Assembly: GCA_027946555.1 (NCBI GenBank)
Contig: JAPEVC010000452.1
Coordinates: 1 to 11,293 of the forward strand
Length of the DNA: 11,293 bases
Direction of reading: 5' to 3'
Origin: Gnomoniopsis sp. IMI 355080
Taxonomy: Eukaryota; Ascomycota; Sordariomycetes; Diaporthales; Gnomoniaceae
Position 1 is the stretch's first letter. Each line of letters starts with the position of its first letter. Positions 1 to 8,688 of the stretch are shown here, piece by piece. The notes under the pieces were generated by a model. It worked only from the letters and a program-made list of their open reading frames with translations, searched no databases and was not told where the DNA came from. The position numbers were made by a program, and so were the translations under genes.

Positions 1-251
1 CCCCTCCCCCCCCGGTTTGCCGTTGCTTCCTAAACGCACGCAGCAGTTCGCGCCACATCCCCAAATGGTAATTGCTGGGCTGCAAATCAGACTGTGACAG
101 GCGAAATCCGTAGGGCGAGCTGCAGGTCCGGGGTGCCAGGCTGAGCATGGCTGGCAGGGTAGAAGGATGTGCCAAAGCGCTGGGGGCGGGGAATCATCCA
201 AGCGCTCCCGACCATTCGGCTCTTCCCCTAATGACCGCCCAGTCGACAATG

Positions 252-269
252 CTACGGTACTACGGTACT
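252..269. repeat. Short tandem repeat (CTACGGTA x2)
   Basis: CTACGGTA occurs twice head to tail at 252-267, followed by CT. It is one of many GTAC-containing patches in the flanks of this window. Confidence 0.8.
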
Positions 270-501
270 TTGTAAACGTGGCAGCGGAGCGACAAGCAAC
301 GATTGCCTTGCCTTCCGCCTGACCTGTTTTGTGGTTGTTCGAAAAGAAGAGAGCAGCCCGCCCCTGCCCCCCAATAGCTGCATATCTCGGCCCGGATGCT
401 ACGGGTTGCTGTCCCATCCTCCGCCCCTGATAATCGGGCCCTACAGAGTTTGCGGCTGTGGGGCTTGGCGTGTTTGCCGTGTCTGGTCGCTGCAAGATCC
501 G

Positions 502-553
502 GGAGATTGGAGACGGGGAGACGGGGAAGACGGGGAGACGCTGGAGACGCTGA
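502..553. repeat. Imperfect GGAGACG repeat
   Basis: Variants of GGAGACGG / GGAGACGCT follow each other about six times in 502-553 with small insertions (GGAAGACGG in the middle). The + strand is purine-rich. This looks like slippage-generated sequence; overlapping frames on both strands here are translations of the repeat. Confidence 0.75.
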
Positions 554-740
554 GTGACGATGCGGCCAATACGTGGGCCTTTCCGTATCCTTGCATTGAA
601 GGTTTGCACAAAGCCAGGAGCTCACAGACCCCCTGGAGTACTGGAGGACATGTTTGATGCAACATGGACAAGGGGTCAAGCGGAACCGGCCCAGGTCTTG
701 CTGCAAGTCATCTCGCATTCGCCTGGATTGGTCTGGTCTG

Positions 741-766
741 GTACTACATAGCACCTACTATAGTAC
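741..766. repeat. Small inverted repeat (GTACTA / TAGTAC)
   Basis: GTACTA at 741-746 pairs with TAGTAC at 761-766 around a 14-nt spacer that itself contains CATAG and CTACTA. It is preceded by GGTCT twice at 730-739. Confidence 0.7.
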
Positions 767-1171
767 TTTATACACAGTCCTGCGTATGTAATCTGGCTTT
801 TCAGTAGACAACGACGGCCTCGGATGGACGACATCTCGATTCCGGAACGGGGTCTTTTTAGGTTTTCAGCGGGGACTACGAAGCTTCCGGAGTGAGATGC
901 GGCTAGAAGAAGCACGCACAACCATACGTGCACGCTCATGCTGTCCGGTGGTGCTTGTGCTGTGCTGTCCAAAGAAGAAGAAGTAAACTGGAAAAGCATG
1001 ACCTTTCACATGATGCGGTGTGCATGCGCTCTGGTAGGTGGAGATGGGCTGCTTTCCCTTCCCAGGACGCATTGACAGGACAGTTGAAGCAGATAAGCGA
1101 TAAATCTTTGCATCGAATGTTGCATGTTGGGCTGGCTATTGGGGGGTGGTTGGAACTGGGGTCCGCAGTAA

Positions 1172-1197
1172 CAGAGTACGGACTACGCAGTACTCTG
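1172..1197. repeat. Inverted repeat (CAGAGTAC / GTACTCTG)
   Basis: A perfect 8-bp stem, CAGAGTAC (1172-1179) and GTACTCTG (1190-1197), encloses a 10-nt spacer. It starts a GTAC-rich patch running to about 1280 that also holds TACTACATAGTAC at 1224-1236 and an imperfect ACATAGCATGG / CTATGGTATGT pairing at 1235-1264. Confidence 0.75.
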
Positions 1198-2000
1198 GTA
1201 TTCCGTACTGTATCTAAGTACCATACTACATAGTACATAGCATGGTGGAACTGCTATGGTATGTATCCGCAGTACATTCAGCCTGGCGAGAGGACGATGA
1301 TTGGTCGATCGGATCAGCTCTTCCGGGCGCCGGCGTTCGCCCGAGCAGTGTGTGTGCGTGCTCTCTTTGTTAGAATTGGATTGCTCGAGTGGGCATCCAC
1401 TTGCAACTCTGCGTTGCCCAGTGGGTTTGGCCAGGGGCCCCGCCATGGCGCCACGAGACCGACTTTGAAACCTGATTGACGGACGGGGCCAAAAAAAGAG
1501 TGATGGCCTTTGTCCTGTGAGCTTGTCAACGTTGCAAACTTGTGCGCCAACCCGGCCATCACCGCTATTTCCCCGGTTGCACAAAAAAATAGGCTGGCGC
1601 CAACGCGGCGGGCACAACATGGGATATGCGGATGCATCCGGGCCTGCAGCCAGTCATGGCCATGCAGCTATCGCCAATGTCACCGTCGTCCATGTCCCAT
1701 GTCCACGTCGTTGTTCCATGACCGACGACCAGACCGCTCCCATTCTTCTCGTCCCATCCCACCGGTGAGCGACGCACGCACGCTCGCAGGCCAGTCGGGT
1801 GAGCAAAACGAGTGCGAGCTGTGTTCCAGACTCGCCCAACACAGCGCAGTCTCCTTGCTCGCCGGAGACACCCTTCCCCTTCGATTCGATCGTCGCTCGA
1901 GAAGCCTTTTGAGAAAGTTTCGACGAACCCTGGAGATGAGGCTGCGTCAGTGTGAGTCCCTGGGAGATGTTAGAAAGGGCTGACGGGGCCCCTCCTGAAA

Positions 2001-4000
2001 TCAAAAAAACAGCGGCGACCCCAAGAGGATCGACACATGAATCTTCATTTCCGCCCAAGCCGGCGGGTTTGAGCTTCAGGTTATTGTGGCACAACAGGGA
2101 TCAACGCGCAATCCACTCCGTGGACACGTCCGAACCTTCCATGCCTTCCATCATTCAGCTCCACAGCTTCCAAAGGTTCCATTCTGTTTCCACACATGGC
2201 AGCATGGGCCACCCCAAATGCCATCATCTATCAGTGCCCCGGCTTGATGAAGCGCCAGGTTCTCCGCCCGCGTCCGTTCGGACCTCTTCCGGGCGGACCC
2301 TCTGGCCGCCCCGGACCCAGTTTTGGTGACTGGATGACTGGGACTTGGGGGGACACATCACTGATTATTAACAACAAAAACGGCACCACCATTGCTGGCA
2401 CTGTGTTGCTACGATGTCGCCAAGCCGCCCTCTGACGGCCTCTCCGATTCCCCAGAAAATGGATGCAGCACTGCCCACAGTAATTTCGAGCATGCCGATG
2501 CCAATGCTCTCCGATCTCTGACGTCCAGAACGTACTATCGTTCTATGTGGACAGACATACATAGTAACAGCCCACAAGGCTGATGATCTCATCAATGAGT
2601 AGGTAGCCACCCTTACTGTCAGGCAAGCCAGGGTCGCTGTTGCTACTACTAAGTACCACTCTTGGCCACAAGAGCAGTTGCATTTGCAGTGGGGAGAGGA
2701 GAGCACGCAATGGTCTTGCTTTACTGGGTAATTAGTCGTCTTTCTCGGCCGGGTATCACCGTGCATCTACAAACCGGACCCCGGACCCGATCACTACCTA
2801 TTGTGACACATTGCCGTGTAATAGTACTACTGCAACTCGCCTCACAACGAACGCCAGACAGAGATTTGCATGTGACTGTCCGTGAACATTGATCAGCTCA
2901 TCTTTCGTCCAGGTGGCACACACTCGTACTATCACTATAGTCAGATTGACGCCGCGATCTACTTTTCCAGACGCTTCTGCTGGCTGGATGACGCACATGA
3001 AAGCGTGCAGCGTGCCAAGCGATGCCTTGCGGGCTGCTCTGCGATTTGCTCTGGAGTCATAGAATTCAGAGATACCCAACCGCAGGGCGTTGATCATCAG
3101 ACCAGGCAAACCAGGGCTCTGACCACACCGGTCAACTCCATTCCGGTACGGTGTAGCCCATCTGTTGGCTGTCCTGCATTTTCAGCCGTGGGTAGAGTTT
3201 GTTCTGAGACATCGCCCAGAAAAAAAAGCAGCTCTGAACCTCAATGTGTTGGCCAAACTCTAGCGACCCGTTTCTTCTATGGGTGGGCCCAAGCTTTCCC
3301 CATGACAGCCGCCTGATGGCTGCAAGACGTGGGTGAGGATGAGGACCGCCAACTTCCAGGCTTCGTCATTCGAGGGTGCGCGACCCGGCAAAACGACCCC
3401 CAACAGCATCCATCCTCAACCAACCCAAGGTTCCACGCCGCGCTGCATGGGTTGCCTTCTTCCTCGACGAGGGGGGGTCTATCTGACGTGAGCCCAAACC
3501 TGGGGATGGGTGCGGATCCCGCTGTCAACCAGAAGAGGTTGCATTGGCTGCGGCAAGCAATATCGACTCTGCACACCCAACAAGGCCGACACAAGCAGGG
3601 CACGGCCACCTGATCTTGCGCATGGGCGCTAATAAGCATCTGTAGCTCCTGCACGTACAGGGGTTTACTCAGCGACTTCTCGACGTCGTCGTGTTCATGG
3701 AGACCTCTTTCTCTCGCCTAACTAAGCCGGCCCCACAGACAGCAAGGTGCCTTTTTTTCTCTCTCTCCTCTCATTGCGGCCCGAGCTCGTGAACGGGATG
3801 CAACGGGCTTCACTGGCACAGCTCCTGACCTAGTCGTATGTACTACAATGTATGTACAGTGTAGTCAATGGCGACACCCAATTGTGGATCTGTCAACTAG
3901 TACCAACGGCTTGATCGCTAAGATCGGAATACCTAATATAGACGAGGCTGAAGCTGCAAGGGGAGCCAAGTCGCCTTGCGAGGCGTCCCATACCAGCGAA
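2001..4000. other. Intergenic DNA without a supportable gene, middle part
   Basis: No recognisable coding region was seen. Open frames here (up to 144 codons) are mutually overlapping and lack conserved motifs. Points of structure: ACATACATAGTA at 2555-2566; ACACCG / CGGTGT at 3125-3130 and 3149-3154; a pyrimidine tract at 3750-3772 (C, seven T, then CT repeats); and TGTAC / GTACA at 3839-3858 around ATG-containing direct repeats. No tRNA-like B-box was spotted. Confidence 0.6.
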
Positions 4001-4927
4001 TGCCAACCTACGTGTTTTGATCAAGGATAGCTAACTCACCGTGGAACAGTCGAGCTCACCTCGGAATTGTCAGGTTTCATTCCAACCATTCATTGTGCTG
4101 GCTCACCGCCTCCTGTTGCAGCTACCGCGAGGCAGACCTTGACCGTGACGCATCATCGCAGGCAGGCCTTGTCACCTTTGCTCTCACCTTGGTCCACTTT
4201 CATACACGCGCCGCCTTGTAGGGCCGGCAGGGCCCACTCGGGCTCCCTCAAGTTCTTTTGGGCACAAGTTCAGATGAAATCTGGCGATGGAAGACAACGT
4301 CTTGGGACTTCATACCGCTGCATTAGAATCAATAGTAGACGCCAAAAACTTCGCTCTATCTATTGCCACAAACAATGATCACCCGTTGTCTCAGTGGCCC
4401 TAACATTCTGGCGTGAGATATTGGGACATACATAGTAGGAAAGCCAGCGTGCACAGCACTGCCTCCCTTGGGCGGGTCACGGGTTCTGGGAGTTCGGTCT
4501 ACAAGGACGTTGATGCTGTCACTCTGCAGCTGGGTAAGGATGGATATCTCTACCGCGAATACTACCGTACACGAGTAAGTATGTAAGGCAGAGTGTGTAT
4601 GACTCTTCAGCCGGGTACGTGGGCGTTTCGCATCCACTACCCACGAGGTTATCGCCAACCAGTCCACGTCACTGGCTACGCGAACGTGATCAGCCCGTCC
4701 AGAGGTTTCACGACGTTGCCCTGGTTTTCGCAGAACGAAAAGAGAGAGAAACAAAACTATCCCGTAGCTTCCGGTGCTCGGCGGCGTCCTGTCAGCTCAT
4801 TCCATCTCCCCGACCGATGGATGCCAGGTGCCGTGGAGTGACCGGTGTGATGGGGGACCGCATTCAGAAGCAATTTGTGAGCCAACAGTCTCATTCGGAT
4901 AATGGCGTGGATGATATCGACGCAGCG

Positions 4928-4951
4928 TTCACCGGTTCACCGGTTCACCCG
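4928..4951. repeat. Tandem repeat (TTCACCGG x3)
   Basis: TTCACCGG occurs at 4928-4935 and 4936-4943, and a third copy with one change (TTCACCCG) at 4944-4951. Confidence 0.85.
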
Positions 4952-5101
4952 TCAAACAAGCCGGCAAGGTCGACCATGGTCGCACACCACCGAGACTCCC
5001 AAGGAGATGGTGGTCAGAAACGGCCCGGATTTGCAAAGGCTCCCGCAATGAGACAACTTTACGCATGAGGCTGCGAAAGCTTATGTAAATTGGGCGGGGC
5101 G

Positions 5102-5125
5102 GTGAAAGTGAAAGTGAAAGTGAAA
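5102..5125. repeat. Hexanucleotide microsatellite (GTGAAA x4)
   Basis: Four perfect GTGAAA units are followed by decayed units (GTGGGAAAGTGGAAG) up to 5140. This is a likely length-variable site between strains. Confidence 0.9.
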
Positions 5126-5139
5126 GTGGGAAAGTGGAA

Positions 5140-5154
5140 GGTACGTACTGTACC
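5140..5154. repeat. Small inverted repeat (GGTAC / GTACC)
   Basis: GGTAC at 5140-5144 and GTACC at 5150-5154 flank GTACT. It lies directly after the decayed GTGAAA microsatellite. Confidence 0.6.
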
Positions 5155-5184
5155 TTGGGACATGCCCTTTACGCAATAGTACTA

Positions 5185-5215
5185 ATAAGTATGTCGATAC
5201 CTGGCGAGTACTTAT
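5185..5215. repeat. Inverted repeat (ATAAGTA / TACTTAT)
   Basis: ATAAGTA (5185-5191) and TACTTAT (5209-5215) form a 7-bp stem with a 17-nt spacer. AGTACT sequences lie beside or within both arms, so alternative pairings are possible. Confidence 0.6.
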
Positions 5216-5427
5216 GTACCTGCATCCGTCCGTGTCGAATGCCCGGGGCTACCAGGGTGGGCCAATGTCACCCTGTTGTTGTTCCGCGATATGCAGCAAA
5301 AGAGACATGCCAGACTACTGATCCCGGTCTTTTCGACATCACGTTTTGCAGGGGCGGGGGTACCTTCACGTTTTTTGCTGGGCCCCCGGCCTGGGAAACA
5401 TGGTCCAACCCAAGATGAATGAGAGGG

Positions 5428-5443
5428 AAAAAAAAAAAAAAAA
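5428..5443. repeat. Homopolymer A tract (16 nt)
   Basis: Sixteen consecutive A follow GAGAGGG. Such tracts are common nucleosome-excluding elements in fungal intergenic DNA. Nothing flanking it shows target-site duplication or a retroelement body, so it is not called a retroposon tail. Confidence 0.9.
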
Positions 5444-5739
5444 GGTCGACCGAGAGTTTCCACCATAGGGCCAGCTCCAAAACAAGCGAACTCTGTCGGA
5501 ACGGCTTGCGACCACACGGGCGCGCACGCACGTTTTTGTGTCCTTTTTGGTCCCCCCTCGCCCGGCGACAGCTAGGCGTCAACAAGCGCTTGTGCGTTGA
5601 CCGGCAATTTGGAAGGGAGCTGTTACAGGGAACAAGCTCGTCGGCCTGAGCAGGTACGAAACCATCGCCATGGGCACGCGCCAGTGCTCCGTAGACCACT
5701 AAAGGGCCGGTATCCACAGTCCACGCTTTTCTCAGCATT

Positions 5740-6430
5740 CTTTTTCCTTGCACACTTGCAACTCCTTGTCTCCGTCACAGTTCCTTCACCGTGTCCGTCG
5801 AGATATCCCTGTCCATGCCCATCACTCCGGACCCCTTCCCCCATCACCAAGTTGCTGGCTCCCTGGCATAACCAGGCTGCGCAAACTATAGCAGGTTCCC
5901 CCAGAGGATGATCTGCTCGTGCTGGCCTTCCCAGCTCATACCCTCAGTCACCGCCTGTTCGCCTGTTTCATTTCAGACAAAAATATTGCCCGAGAGGAAA
6001 TAAAGTGTTTTTCGCTACGTATCCATGGCCTGTTGACGGTACATGGCAGTCTGTTGTACCTGTATCCCCACCGCTCGTTCTCCTTTTGTCGTACCGTACT
6101 TATTCTGGCTTCCCGCCGCATCATCTCCTTGCAAATACTCGCAGTCTCTCCCTTTTTCTTACCTTTCCTAATAAGAGTTCGACGACACCATTCAGCGTCT
6201 TTGCTTTTGCCGTTGTGTTGGCATTGCATCACCTTGTGCCAGCGTCTAGCGTTCAAAATAGAGTACAGTCCTTTTGGCCGGAATCACCTACTACTATATA
6301 GACCCACGGCCTCGCAGCCACTTGCAACAAACCAACTCACTTCTTCATTCGGACCAGTCCTCCTGCTTCCTTCTGGTTGTTACACAGCTCGCCCCATTTT
6401 ATAAAAAAAGACGAGGCGGACTTTGCAACC
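5740..6430 (+). promoter_or_regulatory. Pyrimidine-rich promoter/leader region of the transporter
   Basis: The + strand is strongly C/T-biased here, with runs such as CTCCCTTTTTCTTACC around 6148-6172 and TTCTCC/TTTTGTC near 6078-6090. C/T-rich tracts just upstream of transcript starts are common in filamentous fungi. The long hydrophobic open frames seen here (for example 5919-6404) follow from this composition and do not look like a gene. No specific transcription factor site stands out enough to name. Confidence 0.5.
6400..6406 (+). promoter_or_regulatory. TATA-like box upstream of the transporter
   Basis: TATAAAA lies about 208 nt before the start codon, in a pyrimidine-rich setting. A second, weaker candidate (CTATATAG) lies at 6294-6301. 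If the first is used, transcription would begin near 6430-6450, and the leader would include both short upstream ORFs. Position and sequence are seen; function is inferred. Confidence 0.45.
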
Positions 6431-6457
6431 TCTACAGAGCTTCAAGAAACCCACTAT

Positions 6458-6517
6458 ATGAACCCGTGGACTCTCAGCTTCTGTGTTTCATCGCCCTCTC
6501 CCGCTCTTCCGAACTAA
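6458..6517 (+). promoter_or_regulatory. Upstream ORF 1 (19 codons) in the transporter leader
   Basis: ATG at 6458 opens a 19-residue frame (MNPWTLSFCVSSPSPALPN) ending in TAA at 6515-6517, 96 nt before the main start. It lies downstream of the TATA-like box, so it is probably inside the mRNA leader. Its ATG context (TATATG) is weaker than the main start (CACAATG), which would favour leaky scanning. Whether it is translated is inference. Confidence 0.4.
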
Positions 6518-6550
6518 AGGGCACACATCGACCTTCAGTACGGGATACGA

Positions 6551-6568
6551 ATGCCTCACTACTCATAA
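6551..6568 (+). promoter_or_regulatory. Upstream ORF 2 (5 codons) in the transporter leader
   Basis: ATG at 6551 reads MPHYS then TAA at 6566-6568, 45 nt before the main ATG. Its context, CGAATG, has A at -1 but C at -3. The same TAA closes the main frame upstream and so fixes 6614 as the earliest possible start. The short distance to the main start would limit re-initiation after translation of this ORF. Confidence 0.4.
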
Positions 6569-6613
6569 CCCAACGTCCAGTCACCACGACCAGGAAAATC
6601 ACCTTGCATCACA

Positions 6614-8688
6614 ATGCGACGAGGCGCAACAACCACACGGGCCATGGAGCCCACGCCCTTCCCTGCTAGACAAATGCTCGTTCTAGGTATGTTTTATTTC
6701 CCCAACTCACAAAACGTCCCTCCAAGTGCTGGGCGGTACGGCCTACGATGGACGGTCTTTTGAGAACGTCCTTGTTTTGCTGACTATTTCACCAGCTCTC
6801 TGCCGGATATGCGAGCCCATAGCTTTTATGTCGATGTTTCCTTACATCTACTACATGGTGAAGGATTTCGGCGTCGCTGAGAACGACATCTCCTTTTACG
6901 CCGGGATGGTCACTTCAGCTTTCACTTTCGCAGAATTCTCCACTGGCATGCTATGGGGCCGCTTGAGTGACAAAATCGGACGCAAACCCGTCTTGTTGAC
7001 CGGCTTGGCCGGTACGGCTCTCAGTGTTTTGGTTCTCGGTTTCGCACCCAACATCTGGGTGGCGCTCATCGCGCGTGCGCTCGGTGGTTTGTTGAACGGG
7101 TAAGTCGTGTCGGAAGCCCGGTGCCGAAAAAAAGCTGAGTATGCTGAGTATACTGACTCGTTCTGAAGCAACATTGGCGTTCTGCAAACGACCGTGGCCG
7201 AGCTTGTTACTGTCAAAGAGCACCAGCGTAAGTACCAACATGCAGAAACTTCAAAATGCCCCAGAAGCTAATTACGTGCAGCCCGGGCCTACACCATTAT
7301 GCCACTGGTCTGGTGCCTCGGTTCTATTGTGGGACCAATGATTGGCGGTAATCTAGCGCGGCCTTGCAAGAACATGCCAAGCCTGTTCCCCACGGGCACC
7401 ATTTGGGAGAAATATCCTTATCTGCTGCCCAATCTGTTCAGCGCGGCCACTTGCGTCTTTGGAGTTCTCGTAGGACTTTTATTCTTGGAGGAGACCCACG
7501 CCGACAAGAAGGACCGCCACGACCCAGGACTCGAGCTGGGCAACTGCATCGCACGCCACTTCTCATGGCTCACGAAGAAGAATGCACAAAATGCCTCGGA
7601 GGAGACCGTCTCTCTGCTCAGCCACAACAGCCAGCCTCCGAGCTACCGAACAACAAACGAAAGCGCGCCTCAGCTTAGCTCGACCCTCGAGGCGGACGTG
7701 GAACAGCAAGCGCGTCTCGATGCTGAAGTTGTTGGCAATCGGCTGCGAGCCTCGGTCGACTTGAGGCGTGCACAGGTGGAAAAGCCCAAGCTTTCTGCTC
7801 GGCAAGCTTTCACGAGGCCTGTGATTATGAACATTATCTCATACGGCATTTTGGCTTTGTGAGTAATGTCTAGAGGGAGAATGGCAACTTGTTTCCGGGA
7901 CTTGACGGCTAACCATCACACGTTTTATTAGCCACACCATGACATTCGACCAGCTTTTCCCTGTCTTCCTCAGCACGCCAAAACAGAACCCGCCACAGCC
8001 GATTGAACTACCCTTCCACTTTGTTGACGGATTCGACTTGGATCAAAAGACGATTGGTCTGCTCCTCTCCGTCCAGGGCGTCTACTCGCTCTTCGCCACC
8101 GTTTTCCTCTTCCCATTCGTGGTGTCGCGCGTCGGCACTCTCAACCTATTCCGAATTCTCGCGGGGCTCTACTTCCTGCTGTACTTCTTCACGCCTTACC
8201 TGGTCCTCCTGCCAGAGAGTGTTCGCATGGTGGGCGTGTACACGGCAGTGATCTGGCGCTGCACCTTCCAATCGCTGGTCTACCCCAGTAACGCCATTCT
8301 ACTTACCAACTCAGCTCCCAGCCTGCAGACCCTAGGAACTATCAACGGCGTGGCTGCATCGACCGCTAGCCTGTGCCGAGCTTTCGGGCCAACCATCTCC
8401 GGACTACTTTACGCGCTTGGTCTTTCCACTGGGTACTCGGGCCTTGCATGGTGGTGCAACGGAATTGTGGCCATTGCAGGCGCCATCATCAGCCACCAGA
8501 TTACTGAGCCCCAGGGCCGCATGGACGAGAAGATCGACGAGGACGAGGAGGCCGCGCAAGAAGCAGCTACGGTGGCGGCGGCTAGCGAATTGCAGCCCGA
8601 GATGGTCCCTGGCCGAGTCTCTATTGATATTGTGCGGCGCGCAAGCCAGGTCGATATCGTGCGCAGGGCCAGCCAGGTCCAGCTGTGA
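6614..8688 (+). CDS. Five-exon MFS transporter, Ycr023c/ZIFL-like (DHA1-type), 589 aa
   Basis: Exons are 6614-6686, 6796-7099, 7169-7227, 7282-7858 and 7932-8688 (TGA). The joins give 1770 nt, 589 residues, with an uninterrupted frame across every junction. The product is a polytopic membrane protein with about 12 TM segments: six in residues 22-214, a hydrophilic loop at about 215-323, six in about 324-526, and an acidic cytosolic tail at 527-589. The MFS motif A is clear at residues 79-88 (GRLSDKIGRK). RALGGLLNGNIG (118-129), PLVWCLGSIVGPMIGG (153-168) and TINGVAASTASLCRAFGP (474-491) match the fungal Ycr023c-like/plant ZIFL branch from memory. Known members are proton-coupled exporters or vacuolar-membrane proteins; the substrate here is not deducible. 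The loop has ExxxLL (253-258) and PPSY (264-267). The start at 6614 follows an in-frame TAA at 6566 and has context CACAATG; Met11 (6644) is a possible alternative. Family assignment is strong and the exon joins are strong. Confidence 0.93.
6687..6795 (+). other. Intron 1 (109 nt, phase 1)
   Basis: The donor is GTATGT, the branch-like GCTGAC lies at 6779-6784, and the acceptor CACCAG ends at 6795. Joining gives ...ARQMLVL-A-LCRICEPIAF..., restoring the continuous first TM segment. An acceptor at 6726 (CCAAG) was rejected because it would put an atypical hydrophilic insert before ALCRICEP and shift the phase. Reading through the intron in the exon 1 frame meets a TGA, so retention would truncate the protein. 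Confidence 0.88.
7100..7168 (+). other. Intron 2 (69 nt, phase 2)
   Basis: The donor is GTAAGT, the branch-like TACTGAC lies at 7151-7157, and the acceptor TGAAG ends at 7168. The junction rebuilds Gly126 (GG/C) within GGLLNG-NIGVLQTT. The length is a multiple of three, but the first in-frame codon after GGG is TAA, so retention stops translation at once. Confidence 0.93.
7228..7281 (+). other. Intron 3 (54 nt, phase 1)
   Basis: The donor is GTAAGT, the branch-like GCTAAT lies at 7267-7272, and the acceptor GTGCAG ends at 7281. The junction rebuilds Pro146 (C/CC) in VKEHQ-P-RAYTIMPLVW. The intron is 54 nt, divisible by three, but contains an in-frame TAA at about 7269, so it is not a coding insert. 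Confidence 0.92.
7859..7931 (+). other. Intron 4 (73 nt, phase 2)
   Basis: The donor is GTGAGT, the branch-like GCTAAC lies at 7908-7913, and the acceptor ATTAG ends at 7931. The junction rebuilds Phe338 (TT/C) in SYGILA-F-HTMTFDQLFP, completing TM7. Retention gives TGA one codon after the join, leaving a half transporter of about 338 residues that ends with the first bundle and the central loop. Confidence 0.93.
8626..8679 (+). repeat. Two-copy tandem repeat in the transporter C-terminus (DIVRRASQV x2)
   Basis: The last 20 residues are DIVRRASQV repeated exactly twice, then QL (residues 570-589). The DNA copies are 8626-8652 and 8653-8679. They differ at 5 of 27 bases, across four codons (ATT/ATC, CGG/CGC, CGC/AGG, GCA/GCC), and every difference is synonymous. 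Each copy contains RRAS, which fits the RRxS consensus of cAMP-dependent protein kinase, with Ser576 and Ser585 as candidate acceptors. The repeat is seen directly; the phosphorylation role is inference. Confidence 0.95.

Larger units (their letters stand above)
1..2000. other. Intergenic DNA without a supportable gene, left part
   Basis: Several frames of 60-157 codons exist on both strands, but none shows a recognisable domain, a plausible splice pattern joining frames, or low-complexity-free protein character. They overlap each other in competing frames. The stretch begins with a C-rich run (1-15). It holds a CCCCTGCCCCCC-like patch near 360-372, a GAAGAAGAAG patch near 973-984, and the repeats and inverted repeats listed separately. 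A fast-evolving small gene or a non-coding RNA cannot be excluded. Confidence 0.6.
4001..5739. other. Intergenic DNA without a supportable gene, promoter-distal part
   Basis: No convincing gene was seen. The longest frames (4595-5068 + and 5268-5753 -) translate into low-complexity or unrelated sequence. The second is a shadow of poly-A and C/T-rich DNA. The stretch contains ACATACATAGTA at 4426-4437, the tandem repeats at 4928-4951 and 5102-5125, two inverted repeats at 5140-5215, and a 16-base A tract at 5428-5443. Confidence 0.55.

Noticed and set aside
1510..1983. 157-codon plus-strand frame
   Set aside because: No recognisable domain, Cys/Arg/Ser-rich composition typical of random GC-rich DNA, and overlapped by equally long frames on the opposite strand.
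4595..5068. 157-codon plus-strand frame
   Set aside because: No domain or plausible splice partners; it includes the TTCACCGG tandem repeat and low-complexity sequence.
5428..5443. A16 tract as a possible retroposon poly(A) tail
   Set aside because: No target-site duplication or element body could be identified next to it.
5268..5753. 161-codon minus-strand frame with a poly-Phe stretch
   Set aside because: The Phe run is the reverse of the A16 tract. The rest lacks protein-like character and competes with overlapping frames.
5919..6404. 161-codon hydrophobic open frame upstream of the transporter
   Set aside because: It coincides with the C/T-rich promoter region, which gives Leu/Ser/Phe-rich translations by composition; overlapping frames are also open and no motif is present.
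6726..7103. Open frame starting at GTG 6726, reading LGGTAYDGRSFENVLVLLTISP before ALCRICEP
   Set aside because: Its first 70 bases are intron 1. A CTGAC branch site and CAG acceptor at 6795 join exon 1 in phase, giving the expected ARQMLVLALCRICEP sequence.
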